From: Fremontodendron californicum
Taxonomy: Eukaryota > Streptophyta > Magnoliopsida > Malvales > Malvaceae
Direction: 5' to 3'
Length of the DNA: 64,000 nucleotides
Assembly: GCA_030761205.1 (NCBI GenBank)
Contig: JAULJL010000002.1
Coordinates: 24,469,010-24,533,009, forward strand
In this document: one piece after another, positions 1 to 11,430 of the stretch
Numbering within the stretch: position 1 is the first letter of the stretch
How the letters are laid out: each line of letters opens with the position of its first letter
Notes under the pieces: generated by a model
Told to the model about the DNA's origin: nothing
Database searches by the model: none
The model's input: only the letters and a program-made list of their open reading frames with translations
Translations under genes and position numbers: made by a program

Positions 1-1153
1 CCTCAAGATCAAGAGGAGTAACTTTCACATGGATCGAGGGAAAAAAACCTCTGAGCAATCAATTTCCCCTATTAGTCTACTTGCTTTATTTACGAATTAC
101 TATCTTTTCAGTTAGGTACAACTATGCCTGCCCAGTTATAACTCTTTCGCCATAAGGAATAGAAGCCTGACCAATCCCCGTTGGACCAGAAAAGCCACAG
201 GTTCTATGCCGTACACTCTCGATTTGAGAAGTTATTGGCAGAGATCTTAATGCTAGACCCAAAAGGTGTTCCAATCATCGTTATGAAATGAAGTGCGACA
301 AGTCTATCCTATGGCTGCAGGTGGATGCTAGGGCTCCGTTACTGTTCTTGTAGTCGTAGCCGCTCTTCCTACATTGATAGACCTCTTATCTATGGAATAA
401 GTTAAAAACATCTATTTATTTAATGAAAATCCTGCGCTTGTAATGCAAAGGCAAAGACCTAAAGAATTGTCATTCTATTCCCTTCGACATAGGCCATGAG
501 AAAGAAATTAGATTAGTGCACTTCCCGCAACAATAGCAGTAATGGAGAAAAGAAGGTGTAGTCGAAATATCTTGGCAAGAATAGGTTTTGCAAGAATCCA
601 CTGTTTAGCGGGATAAACCCAGTAGGACTTCTTCCTTTCCTCTTGTCAGAAGAAGTAGGAATCTATCTAGACTTTAATGACAAGAATCGGAGGAAAGATG
701 CATAGTTTTGAATAAATAGGAATAGAACAAGCAACGAATTTTTTCTTTCATATGTAGATTGCCACTTCCCCTCATTAAGCTAGCTAGCGGTAGCACAAGT
801 GTCAAAAAGGATAAAATGGATGAATGCATTTCGAGATCAAATTAGTGATCCAACCTATACATCTGATAATATTGTATACAAGGAATGTGACCTATCTGAT
901 AGAGAGACTTCTTCGGTAGCTTAGTCAGAAAGAGACCAAACACAGAAGTAATTTCATCATAGTTACGTTGCCCGGTCATTCGCAGAACTTCGTTACCTTA
1001 TTGTTCGCTATATCAGAGAAAGACATATTTTAGAGTAATTGACTCAACTCTCATAGGTTCAGCATCCAATTGAGGAGCTTTATCCATTGACTCACACTAA
1101 TGAATAATGAACTGTGGAATACTGGGATGTGGAATTCACTCATTTATCTTTTT

Positions 1154-1375
1154 GCTATTCCTACTTATGTTATGTCATGCAGACATCTAAATTTTGAGTC
1201 TTCGTGGAAAAAAATTTCGTTTGTTTAAATGGGTGACAGAGATTCAAAAAATTAAAGATTCTGGCTTGGGAGGATGTTTTTACGCCTAAAGGGAGGATTA
1301 GGCATTCGTCAAATGAATCAAGTGAATGAGGCCCTGCTCGACAAAATCGCTTGGAGAGACTCTGTATCGACTGAA
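1154..1375 (+). pseudogene. LINE reverse-transcriptase C-terminal fragment
   Basis: Frames joined by shifts read IPTYVMSC at 1157-1180, then GGLGIRQMNQVNEALLDKIA and WR near 1300-1355. These are the two landmarks that follow the catalytic core in plant L1-type (non-LTR) reverse transcriptases: (I/L)PTYxMSCF, then GGLGxRxxxxxNxAxLxKxxWR. At least two frameshifts or stops separate them, and no catalytic (F/Y)xDD motif or endonuclease is present. It is a short dead relic of under 80 codons. Family assignment to LINE is fairly safe and the subfamily is not determinable. Confidence 0.6.
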
Positions 1376-1527
1376 TCGTATTGGGCAAAAATATGCTCAT
1401 CAAAGTACAGGCATAACAACCAGGACAGATCGTGTATTAATCTACTATAACTATAGGATAGAGTCCAAGAAACCTAAAAAACTCTTTCTCGAACAAACAG
1501 TGGGAGAAGCAGACTGAGCCTGTTACA

Positions 1528-1735
1528 TTGATAAAAGGCAGTCCTATGATCACCATCTTCAAAAATAAAAAGGACACAAGCTTCCTACGACCAGTAAGCT
1601 CAGCACGAGTCATCATAGATCGACCTACTGAGGCAATGATCTTGCACCTAAAGCTACTTCACATAAAAATGCATATTGAAGAAGTCCCCATGTCAAAATT
1701 CTTGGTCGATGGAGGGGCTGCGCTTCTTTGTTCGC
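1528..1735 (+). pseudogene. Ty3/gypsy aspartic-protease fragment
   Basis: The translation contains ARVIIDRPTEAMILHLKLLH followed by a segment ending in FLVDGGAALL. This resembles the linker and active-site region of retropepsin-like proteases in plant gypsy elements, where the catalytic loop is often VDGGAA or VDNGAA. The candidate catalytic Asp codon is at 1708-1710. The similarity ends just after the active site, where unrelated mitochondrial-style sequence takes over. No gag or RT lies around it, so it is an isolated fragment and not part of element A. Confidence 0.5.
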
Positions 1736-2982
1736 TAGGCTTTCGCGCTAGGCCGGATAGGGGAAACCCTACCTTATAAAGAGAAGAGCATGATGAGGCC
1801 CTGTTAATGGGGTTGAGTAGCCTTTCTAAGGAGTCTCATAGCCGATCTCCATCACTAACGAAGAGCTTTTCACTACCCTAGCTTTCACTAAAGAGCTAAA
1901 GAGGCGAACTCCATTCAATAAGCTAAAGATCGAGCTTTGAGTTCTGAGAAAGATGGTTTGGTACCCGTACAAATAGTTTTAATTGAATCTGAGCCCCTAC
2001 TGCTTACTGCTACTACACAAGCTGGTGTATAAGAAGTTTTTCTTTAGATCCATCTATGGTAGAGAGAGTCGGCCTCTGGCTGTGATTCCACCTCAAGCTA
2101 TAATTTTCTTTTAACTGAAGCCTTTTTCCTCAACAACCTTCTCTTCTGGGTCCTGGATAGCTTTGGTGACTGGACTTCTACATATGTTTTGTTCCCTCTG
2201 CAGGCTTTTTCTCAGACTTGGACTTCTTTACCACAGGCACCTATTGACCAACTAGTGGCACAAGTACTTCCACCGTCTTTTTCTTCCCAATCCTTCTATC
2301 AGTTACAAGATCAAAAATCATGCTTGCTTTTAAATCCAAGTTAGATGAACATTAGTCCTGGTGAACCTCGAGAATTGCATAAGAGAGGTCTCTTCTTTCC
2401 TGCTCGACGAATAAGCCAGTATGCGAAGAAAGCTTATCATCCTTGCCTTTCATCCTACTCAAATCGTATGAGTCTTGGCCTAATCCTTTCATTTAAGGTT
2501 ATCAGCCAGGCAGTCAGTAAGTGAATAATCCTAGCCGGGCTTGTAAGCCTTCAATTCATTATATGAGTCCACCTTTCTATTAGTCCTACATTAGCAGAGA
2601 TAGAAAGAAGGATAGCTAGTAAAGCATAGGAGAACCAATATTGATAAGAACATCACTTAAGCTATTTCTGTAGTAGCGAGAATAGTATATAGACAGAAAA
2701 ATTCCTACTAGAAAAACATGTCACAAGAAAGAAAAGAACGGATAGCATGTGAATTAGAAAGGCAAGCTAAACAAGCAAGTCAGCCCGTCTGTCTTCAACA
2801 AAGAAACTTAAAGCGCAGGAACTCCAATCGGTAAATGAGCTACCCCTCTAAAGATTAGGTCTCATATTCTCTCATCGGGCATTGAAAGCACCCGAGTGGG
2901 GAGGGGATGAGCTACCTCTATTAAGAAAGAATCTACCCTTCTAGCCACACTTTTGACGCACGCTTTACTAATATAATAGAAA

Positions 2983-3020
2983 GTCAAGGCTCCATCCTAC
3001 TCGTTGCCCAGAGCCTTGAC
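2983..3020. repeat. Perfect 10-bp inverted repeat (hairpin)
   Basis: GTCAAGGCTC at 2983-2992 is followed after 18 bases by its exact reverse complement GAGCCTTGAC at 3011-3020. It lies about 60 bp upstream of the ORF1 remnant of element A. No T-run follows and no function is assigned. Confidence 0.5.
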
Positions 3021-3080
3021 ATCATTTTTGCACATGGAAGGTTATTGGTCTCGGGATAATATTCAACCAAAAGGGCTTCC

Positions 3081-4656
3081 ATGGAAGGTCAGAGTGCCTC
3101 AGTGGTCGAGAAGCATTTAGAGGTTAGGAAATAGTCTGAAAAAGGTCAAGATAATGCGGATTGTTTGAAAATGGGATATGTGTCAGTATTGCCAGCCAAG
3201 GTTGATCTTACTATCAGGCAAAAAGATCTCTGAGAATTGATGGATATATGGAATCAATGGAACATATCAGAAAAGAAGCCTTCATTCAGACTTATGGGGA
3301 CATAGCACTGTTAGTTCAGGTTAAGGTCAGTGGTGAGGTAATCCGAGCTGTGGTGCAATTCTGGAATCCCGTTTATCGGTGTTTTACTTTCAATCGAGAG
3401 GATATGATTCCAGCCATAAAGGAATATTCAACCCTGCTGCATATTGAGAATGTTATTCCTGACCGTATTTATTTGAAGGATACAAAGACGCCGGGTTTCA
3501 AGAAAAATGTGTCTAAGATTCTGGGAGTGGAAACAAATTGGGTCGAAAGCCATGTTGTTCGGAAAGGGGTAAGTCACTGTATCTCATGGGATGTTTTACG
3601 GACCTTAATTCACGGCCATTCAAGTAAGGAGACAGTTAGAAATATTTTTGCATTGGCTATCTATGGTTTAGTTATTTTACTAAAGACATTAGGATATGTG
3701 GATGTGGCGGTATTTGATGTTTTTGAGAGACTTGAGTAGAGGATAAACCTAGCCCTGACAATCATAGCAGAAATAATCCGATCTCTGAATTTCTATAGAT
3801 GGGAAAGAAAATGGCGTTTTATAGGTTGTATACAACTTCTTTACATATGGGTTCAGAGTCATTTTTGTAAATAGGAGAATTTCCCTCTTCGTTCGTATTA
3901 GAAGTCTTTTGCACCAATTGGTGAAATTTTTAAGAGGGATTGGCCTGAAAATAGAACTGAGAAACAATGGATCAACCTCTTTAAGAATATTAGGGCGGAG
4001 ATGATAATTTGGAGGGCTCCATGATAGCTCCTATGCCGACATTGTACAAGTATGGAGATAAAGCTTCTGTTCCATTATTGGGAGTATGGGGAGGAGTGAG
4101 CTATGCACCACTGCTGGTACTAAGACAATCGAAATCCCGTCAGTTTACTACTACGACCCATGACCTTAGTGATTTAGAATTTTCTTATGGAGAAGATGGA
4201 TACTCGGGAAAGGTACGTGAGATTGTAGTAGCATGGAAGAAAACTCATCGGGTGGAGGTAGCTAGATATACCAATATCGTCACACCTGATTACCTGGTAT
4301 GGAGGGAATTAAGGGTTAATGATAGGTTGTTGACATCGAATGGAAAAAGGGTCCAGTTCACGAGTTCACCACCAAAAAATGCCCAAATGAACGAAGAGAT
4401 TGCTCAACTTCAAGAGGAGATTGAGGACATGAAAAATAGTGAATCAGCCCGGGAAAAAGAAATGGAAAGGATTAAGAGAGAAAGGGACACTGCCATGTGC
4501 GATCTTCAGGAATTATATTTGGAAAACAAAAGGTATCATTTCGAGCCTAGATTTGAAGGAACCGTCAAGACTTTCGAGGAATGGGAGCAAGAGGTCAAAA
4601 ACCTCAAGAAGGAGAGTAACTATTGGAAAGAGAGAGCGAAGCATGAAGAAGCCTGA
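3081..4656 (+). pseudogene. Element A ORF1, DUF7745-like with coiled-coil tail (decayed)
   Basis: The first ATG at 3081 opens a frame that stops at once; pieces continue to 3247, then an open stretch runs 3248-3739 (163 aa) and another 4009-4656 (215 aa). The first has the family pattern QTYGDIALLVQVKV, VQFWNPVYRCFTF and FALAIYGLVI. The second has VWGGVSYAPLLVLRQ, then from about residue 125 a charged coiled coil (EEIAQLQEEIEDMKN onward). This matches the DUF7745 proteins annotated in many eudicots, especially Malvales, whose C-terminal halves are long coiled coils. Ogre-type elements are known to carry an extra ORF upstream of gag, so I infer this is that ORF. Several stops and frameshifts make it non-functional. 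Its molecular role is unknown. Confidence 0.6.
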
Positions 4657-4931
4657 GCTAATCAACTTGAGAAGCAAGCTAAGGAAAAATTTACACAGTG
4701 ATGTTTCTGCTAACATGTCAAGGGGTCATGAACAAGTAGGGATCAGATTGAAAAGCAAGGCAATCAAAAGGAGACTGTGAAAGAAAGTCCAAGATCCGAG
4801 TGAGTTACTATAGGACTAATATTCTGTAACAGCACTTTGAAAGGCTACTTATGGACTTGTCTTAGGCAGTGATCTTTTTATTTTTATCTTTGATGTATTT
4901 AGTTCCAGGAAATCAATGAAAGACCGTTCGG

Positions 4932-5230
4932 TTGGAATTATCCAGGGCCAATACTTTTAAATGCATTCATATTTTTATTTGTTCATTCGTACATTTATTC
5001 ATAATTATAATCATTCATTTTTTTTATGATTATTCATTCATATTCATATACTTAACCACTTATTTATTCATTCTAGTTGTTCATTCATCCATATTCATAT
5101 ACTTATCCACTTATTTATTCATTTCACTTGTTAATTAATTTATTCTTTCATATTCATATACTTAGTCATATATTTATTCATTTTATTTATTCATTCATTC
5201 ACATTTAGTCATTCATTAATTTTTAATAAA
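4932..5230. repeat. ATTCATTC-rich tandem repeat between ORF1 and gag of element A
   Basis: The stretch is dominated by TTCATTC and TTTATTCATT words. A larger period is visible: catattcatatactta recurs at 5039, 5090 and 5149, giving spacings of 51 and 59 bp. The small ORF across it is repeat-derived (Phe/Ile/Tyr-rich) and not a gene. Confidence 0.7.
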
Positions 5231-5352
5231 ATATAAAAAAATGTGTTAATAAATTCTAATCCATGATTTTTAAAACTTAAGGTAAAATCGGGCGCACTCT
5301 AGAAGAAACGGATTTCCGACACCGCTACAACATTAGATCTCAAGCTAGGATC

Positions 5353-7420
5353 ATGGAGAAATATCACCTTGTACGTATAAAGAGGATGGAATGGGTTCAA
5401 AGGGAACTATAGGAACAGTTGGTTAAGTCTCAAGATGAATCAAGGGTACAAATGGCTAAACTCATGGAAATGATGAATGCCATGATGAGACATAAAGGGC
5501 CAGGGAGAATTCGGTCATAGGAAAAAGAGTTGTACATGAGGAAGACCAACCTGAAATCGTGCAACAGAAGGGCCAAGCATCCCAGCATGAATGAGCTACC
5601 AACTGAGGTAGCTTCCTATGTTTATATCCAACCAGCGGCTGAAGCACATAATTATGCTCCTAGAAAAGGTAATATTGGGGTTGACCCAAGTGATGTTATT
5701 GATGTTCAGGACTTTGAGGAACTAGCTGAGAAAGAAAAGGCAACGTTGGCTGAGCTAAAAAAAATGGAAACTGCAGAATCCCAGAATAAGTATCATTTGC
5801 TGGAAGAGAGACTAAGAGCAATAGAGGGGGCGGAGTTATTTGGTAGTCTGGATGCCAAAGAGATGAGCTTGGTACATGGCTTGGTGATTTCTCCCAAGTT
5901 TAAAGTACCTGATTTTGAGAAATACAACGGAACTACCAACCTGTCAGCTCACTTGACTATGTACTGCCGGAAGATGGCCGGACATGATGAAGATGAAAAA
6001 TTGCTTATCCACTATTTTCAGGATAGCTTGACAGGGTCTGTAACTCGGTGGTATAACCAGCTTACCCGTTCTAAGATCCGTTCCTAGATAGATATAGCTA
6101 GAGCTTTCATGGAACAATACAAACATGTGACGGACATGGTGCCTGACGGTCTAACTCTGCAAAACATGGAAAAGAAAGCTACGGAAAGCTTCAAAGAATA
6201 TTCTCAGAGATGGAGAGACCTGACCATACAAGTACAACCTCCTTTGACCAACAAGGAAGCTATAGTGCTTTTCATCAATACCTTGAAAGCACCGTATTAT
6301 GATAAATTGGTGGGGAGTGCGACCAAAGACTTTGCAGATATGGTGATATCAGGAGAGATGATAGAGTCTGCCATTAAGAATGGGAAAATGGAAGGGGTGA
6401 GTTTGCTACCCCGAAGAAGGTATTCCCTGCTAAGAAGAAAGAGGAAACCTATGCAGTTAGCATCAACCAGTATCCCTATACACCTCCTACACCATATACA
6501 CCTCCCAGGCCATATATTCCTTCTACATCCTATGCACCCCCTACACCCTACACACCTTACCCGGGGTATAATCCTTGCTACCCCAATGTGAACCACCTTA
6601 CTCAGAATCCATTCCCCTATACCAATATACCACAACAGCCATTTCCAACTGGCATATCCCCACAGATAAATCTTCCCTGAAACACTGTCCCAAACATACA
6701 GGGTACCGTGCACAATGACCAACGTTCACTAAGGAATCGTAAAAGACCCTCATTTGACCCAATTCCTACCACTTATGGCGATCTATATCCCAAATTATTG
6801 CAGGGTCATCTTGTTGCACCCGTATACCTTAAACCTCTAACACTGCCATACCCGAGATAGTACAATGCAAATGTTAACTGCGCGTATCACGCAGGGATTC
6901 AGGAGCATTCGAGTGAGGATTGCATTGCCTTCAAAAAGAAAGTCTAAAGTCTGATCAACTTTGAGGTGGTGAAATTTGGGTCAAAGAATGGGCCAAATGT
7001 AGCAGGAAATCTATTGCCCGATTATGCTGAGAACCCGGTAAATGCAGTATTGATGGGGGAAGAGAGAAGGGTGAAAAGGTATGTCAATGAAGTCAAGACT
7101 CCAATGATAAAAGTGTGGGTCGAAATGGTGAAAGAAGAATGGTTAAGGATGGATACAGTTTAAAAATGGTTGCAAACAAGGTGGAGAACTGGTGCCCGTT
7201 CCATGGATGTAAAGGTCATACCATACAAGAATGTGAGGGCTTTCTTGCTAAGGTCCAAAGGATGATAGATGAAGGTAAGGCCCAGTTTTACGAGGAAACA
7301 GAGAAGGAAGTAGAAGTGATTGAGAACGCAACTGGCTACGGGGTAGGAAGACCTTTGATCATCTATTACGATGAGCCAGAGAAAGTTATGCCGATTGTTG
7401 AGGAAATTGAGCTAAGTTAA
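5353..7420 (+). pseudogene. gag: Element A gag (decayed)
   Basis: It starts at the ATG at 5353, preceded in frame by the HRYNIRSQAR-type lead-in seen in related gags. After an N-terminal coiled coil with a stop come the capsid-like domain (LLIHYFQDSLTGSVTRWYNQ near 6000-6060; QNMEKKATESFKEYSQRWRD near 6160-6220; MVISGEMIESAIKNG near 6340-6380), a Pro/Tyr-rich linker, a degenerate knuckle CAYHAGIQEHSSEDC near 6880-6925 and a second, CPFHGCKGHTIQEC, near 7195-7235. The knuckles are of the C-x2-H-x5-H-x4-C kind rather than classical CCHC. A TAG at 6085-6087 replaces a Trp that is intact in element C, and further frameshifts lie in the linker. In this family gag makes the virus-like particle and binds the element RNA; this copy cannot do so as one protein. 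Confidence 0.85.
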
Positions 7421-8441
7421 TCATAGAATTGCCGTCTTTCTTTGCATACAAGGAAAACAAAGCTGCATCGTTGAAATATGACTATAGCATGGTTATGCTA
7501 GGGTCTTCAAGTCAGCAAGATATCATAGGTGTAGGGCACTTAACACGAAGTGGAAGGTGTTATGCCCCTGAGGTTATTGAATAGGGATCAACAAGAAAGG
7601 ATGGAGGAATGGATAAAAGGAAGAAGGCAGCTGAACCAATCCATATTGAGATGGATTCGTGAAAAGAAGCACAAAAGGGGTCAGCCCCGGTTAACAAGAT
7701 AAAAGAGCCAGTGAATGAAAATGAGGTTTGCGAGTTTTTAAAGTTCATAAAGCATAGTGAGTAGTATGTGGTTGAGCAATTACAGCGTCAACCAGCAAGG
7801 ATTTCAATCCTCTCACTGCTACTGAACTCGGAGCCACACCGAAATGCCTTGTTGAGAGTTTTGAATCAGGCATATGTGGCCAACAATATATCGGTGGAAA
7901 AACTAGATAGATTGGTTGGAAACATTGCAGCAGACGATCACATCTATTTTAGTTATAATGAAATACCACCCAATGGTATGGAATCAACAAAGGCTCTTCA
8001 TATAACGACCACTTGCAAGGGGCACATATTACCGAGGGTCCTTTTGGATAACGGCTCTTCATTAAATGTGATGCCCTTGGCAACCCTATCCAAATTGCCA
8101 GTTGATATTTCTTATATGCTGCCAAGTTGCACGGTGGTTAGAGCTTTTGATGGAACTAGACGGGAGGTAATGGGAACTATCGAGGTCCCGATGGGGATTG
8201 GTCCTTGTACCTATAAGGTGAACTTCCAAGTCATGGATATTACCCCGTCCTACAATTGCTTGTTGGGGAAACCCTGGATCATTCAGCAGGGGCTATACCC
8301 TCATCTCTCTATCAAAAGCTAAAATTTGTGATGGAGGGACGTTTGGTCACTGTATTGGGAGAAAAGGATATCATAGCCTCTGCATCTACTGGTTCCCCTT
8401 ACATTGAGCCAAACGAAGATGCTGTGGAATGCTCCTTCTGA
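7421..8441 (+). pseudogene. PR: Element A protease domain (decayed)
   Basis: The open core is 7768-8322, continued in another frame at 8256-8441. It reads EFLKFIKHSE, then SILSLLLNSEPHRNALLRVL, the active site VLLDNGSSLNVMPLATLSK (catalytic Asp near residue 94 of the core), VRAFDGTRREVMG, and a flap and tail ending in CLLGKPWI. D-N-G-S instead of D-T/S-G is usual for Tat/Ogre-type retropepsins. Upstream, 7421-7767 is the gag-PR linker with stops. A frameshift near 8290 separates the last 50 residues, which end in the family-typical YIEPNEDAVECSF. It would process the Gag-Pol polyprotein but is dead here. Confidence 0.8.
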
Positions 8442-8444
8442 TCT

Positions 8445-9008
8445 TTGGAGTTTGTAAATGCAGTATTTTTCACTAAAGGACTAAAAATTCCAAAACCGAA
8501 GTTGTCCAAGAATACAAGGTTGGGAGTAAGGACTACTGTGGGAAAGGGCTGCAGGGCTGGAAAAGGTCTTGGAAAGTATCTTGAGGGAATGGCTCCAGCA
8601 AGTGAAATGGTTGGAAAGAAGGACCAGTTTGGTTTAGGGTATCTTCCAAAGGCATAGGATAGGAGACAACAAGTGGAAAAGAACCGACAAAGGAGGTTGG
8701 CCCATCTCGCGGGTATGGATATTGAGTAGGAACCTTTGACTTTCCCACCAATCCTTCACAGCTTTCGCTCAGCCAATTTCTATTCAGAGAAAAGAATTCT
8801 GATGATGTACTCATAATATTGAGCAAGTTTTCGAGAAGTTCAATATGGATAAGGGTGAGCAGATACAGGATATGGTGATCTGCATGACTAGAGAGGAAGG
8901 AATCGAAAGTAAGAATGCAAACTGGATGGTGCGACCTTGTCCACCAGGATATAAACTAACCAATTGGAGTGTGATCGAGCTGCCCATAGTCTTTAGGTCT
9001 ATTCCAAA
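8445..9008 (+). pseudogene. Element A G-patch-like segment and PR-RT linker
   Basis: The open part 8445-8657 (70 aa) contains GKGCRAGKGLGKYLEGM and KDQFGLGY, the glycine spacing of a G-patch. G-patch domains normally bind RNA helicases or RNA, and they are known inside some retroviral and plant gypsy polyproteins downstream of the protease. After stops and shifts, the linker resumes with the conserved RPCPPGYKLTNW near 8930-8970 and ends at the stop just after 9000, where an intron-like spacer begins. Element B has the same domain at 30932-31090 with one stop, which supports the reading. Confidence 0.65.
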
Positions 9009-9228
9009 GTAATACTTTAAAAACACTCTTAATTATCTTTGCCCAGAGATATTAAGAATTTTTTTTTTCTGTAATAGGGCTTTTGTATAAACATTTTCAT
9101 TCAATAAATAACAAGCACGATGCATTTTCTTCATATTGATGTGTCCATATTCTTTCATTTATGCTATTTATTTTGCTTTCATTGTATATATGTTTTCCTA
9201 TATTATTTCTTCCCCACCTATTTACAAG
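9009..9228 (+). other. Element A intron-like spacer between protease and RT
   Basis: The spacer opens with GT at 9009-9010 (caaa/gtaata), is T-rich, has a pyrimidine tract at about 9195-9222 and ends in AG at 9227-9228. Coding similarity (SEIDFERPICTG) resumes just downstream. Ogre elements are known to carry an intron here, whose removal joins gag-pro to RT. Element B has a spacer of similar size at the same place with a stronger acceptor. The splice sites are predictions by eye. Confidence 0.5.
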
Positions 9229-10371
9229 TATATGGATGCGGAATATGAGGACCTTCCTGTCAATAATTCTGAAATTGATTTTGAAAGACCCATTTGCACG
9301 GGTATTTTTAGGCCAACGAAGATACTGAGGATTATGGTCTACCTCCAGATTTATTGAGAAAAATAGAACAAGAGGAGAAACAAGTACTTCCTCATAAGGA
9401 GTTATTGGAAACGATAAATCTGAGAAACAAGTACTACATTATCATTATCAATAAAGGGCGAATTGATAGCCTTGCTCCGGGAATATGTATATGTATTTGC
9501 ATGGTCATACCAAGACATGCCAGGGTTAGATCCAGATATTGTGGTTCATAAACTCCCTTTAAGGCTATAGTGCAAGCCAATTCAGCAAAAGTTGAGAAGA
9601 ATGAGGCCAGACATGCTGTTAAAGATAAAAGAGGATGTGAAGAAGCAGTTTGATACTGGGTTCTTAGAGGTGGAAAAATATCCGGAATAGGTGGAAAATA
9701 TTATTCTAGTACCAAAGAAGGATGGCAAGGTGCGGATGTGCGTCGATTATCGAGATTTGAACAAGGCCAGTCCCAAAGATAATTTCCCTTTGCCCTATAT
9801 TGATATTTTGCTGGTAAATACGGCGAAGAGTTCCTTATTTTCTTTGATGGACGGATTCTCGGGATATAATCAGATTAAGATGGCACCGGAAGATATGGAG
9901 AAAACAGTATTTGTTACAATGTGGGGAACATTTTACTACAAGGTAATGCCATTTGGGTTGAAGAATGCTGGGGCAACATATCAGAGAGCCATGGTGACCT
10001 TGTTCCATGATATGATGCATAAGGGAATTGAGGTCTATGTTGATGATATGATCGCAAAGTCACAAGGAGAAAAAGAGCATGTTGCGAATCTTAAGAAGCT
10101 CTTTGAACGAAAGTTTCAACTCAAGCTAAACCCGGCAAAATGCACTTTTGGAGTCACTTCGAGGAAATTGTTGGGTTTTATTGTCAGCAAAAAGGGAATT
10201 GAGATTGATCCAGATAAAGTGAAGGCCATCCAGGACTTGCCACCACCTCGCACTCAAAAAGAAGTAAGAGGCTTTCTGGGAAGATCGAATTACATTGCTC
10301 GGTTTGTTTCTCAGTTAACCGACAAATGTGATCCAATATTTAGGCTACTTCAAAAACGTGATCCAGGATAA
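9229..10371 (+). pseudogene. RT: Element A reverse transcriptase (decayed)
   Basis: The N-terminal part (9229-9690) is broken by shifts but keeps MPGLDPDIV and LRRMRPDML. The main open stretch 9691-10371 (226 aa) has all core RT blocks: VPKKDGKVRMCVDYRDLNKA, LFSLMDGFSGYNQIKMAPED (block with a catalytic Asp), KVMPFGLKNAGATYQRAM, the YVDD catalytic box in IEVYVDDMIAKS, and the thumb or connection LLGFIVSKKGIEIDPDKV and EVRGFLGRSNYIARF. A TAG at 9688-9690 replaces the Trp of the conserved YPEW motif. It would copy element RNA to DNA, primed by tRNA at the PBS. Confidence 0.9.
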
Positions 10372-10910
10372 TGGGATGAAGGGTGTCAGATAGCTTTTGA
10401 AAAGGTTAAGCATTATCTATCAAACCCACCAGTATTAATGCCATCTGTTTTGGATAAACCAATGATACTGTATTTATCAGTATTTGAGAGATCCATGGGT
10501 TGTGTCTTGGGGCAACATGATGAGACTGGAAAGAAAGAACAACTGATTTACTACCTCGGCAAGAAGTTTACAGATTATGAGCTGAAATATTCGTCGGTAG
10601 AAAAGTTGTGCTATGCCTTAGCTTGGGCTGCTAGGAGGCTCAGACAGTACATGTTGTACCACACAACGTGGTTGATTACCAAGCTAGATCCAATCAAGTA
10701 CATGTTGGAAGCACTTTCTTTGTCAGGGAGGACAGCAAGATGGCAATTTCTTATCAGAGTACGACATTGTATATGTAAGTCAGAAAGCTATTAAGGGCAG
10801 TGGAATGGCTGAATTTTTAGCAAGTCGAGCAGTGGAAGACTATGAGCCTCTGAACTTTGACTTCCCAAATGATGATCTGATGCATGTTTCGCAAGCGGAT
10901 GAGGTTTCCC
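10372..10910 (+). pseudogene. RH: Element A first RNase H domain (decayed)
   Basis: The stop at 10369-10371 separates RT from this part. The open stretch 10438-10794 has ILYLSVFERSMGCVLGQHDE, YYLGKKFTDYELKYSSVEKL (the conserved Glu region), and LAWAARRLRQYMLYHTTWLI, typical of the gypsy RNase H fused to RT. After a frameshift near 10750 the text continues with VSQKAIKGS, shortly before the second RNase H. It degrades RNA in RNA:DNA hybrids during reverse transcription. Confidence 0.85.
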
Positions 10911-10914
10911 CGAA

Positions 10915-11430
10915 GAAGAAAGTATGGAAAATGTACTTTGATGGCGTATCTATTGCCATGGGGCACTAAATTGGTGCAGTCCTCATATCCCTAGAAGAAG
11001 ATTATTATCCTTTCACTGCTAGATTAGATTTTGATTGTACAAACAATACTGTAGAATATGAGGCATGTACTATGGGCCTTCGTGCTACCGTAGACAGAAA
11101 GATAAAAAAACTAGAGGTTTTTAGAGACTCAGCTTTAGTGATATATCAATTGCTCGGAGAATGGGAAACCGAAGATGCAAAGTTAGTCCGATACCCTTGT
11201 TAGAGGAATTTGAAGAAGTAAATTTCAATTATTTCCCCCGAGAAGAAAACCGGATGGCGGATGCTCTGGCTACTTTGTCATCAATGTTTAAAGCGTATGA
11301 AGGGGCTGAAGTTGTACCGATCAAGATAAGCATATATGAGTCTCATGCCCACTGTTTGAGTATCGAAGAAGAAGCATATGGTCTCCCTTGGTATAACGAC
11401 ATCTTGCAGTACATCAAGAGTCAATAGTAT
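10915..11430 (+). pseudogene. aRH: Element A second RNase H (aRH) domain (decayed)
   Basis: KVWKMYFDGVS (first catalytic Asp), a stop at about 10969, TNNTVEYEACTMGL (Glu) and LEVFRDSALVIYQL (Asp) form a second RNase H separate from the gypsy one. A domain of archaeal/plant type after the first RNase H is diagnostic of the Tat clade (Ogre, Retand, Tat). Downstream, open stretch 11161-11427 holds FNYFPREENRMADALATLSS, the usual end of the domain. Several stops are present. Confidence 0.8.

Larger units (their letters stand above)
1..3080. other. Non-coding patchwork, possibly mitochondrial-derived
   Basis: No ORF here looks like a functional gene. By eye the base composition is less AT-rich than the DNA beyond about 12.6 kb. 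The style, with short runs rich in 'aaag', 'gaag' and 'ctagc' and phrases such as 'cgctaggctttcgcgctagg' near 1735-1755, recalls plant mitochondrial intergenic DNA, which often carries retrotransposon scraps. Two such scraps are listed separately. The region ends where the ORF1 remnant of element A starts, and no LTR end, PBS or target duplication marks the junction. A nuclear insertion of mitochondrial DNA is an inference from style only. An ordinary degraded repeat patchwork is equally possible. Confidence 0.35.

Noticed and set aside
4439..4780. 113-aa frame overlapping ORF1 of element A
   Set aside because: Shadow frame of the coiled-coil coding stretch 4009-4656; Lys/Arg-rich because of A/G-rich codons.
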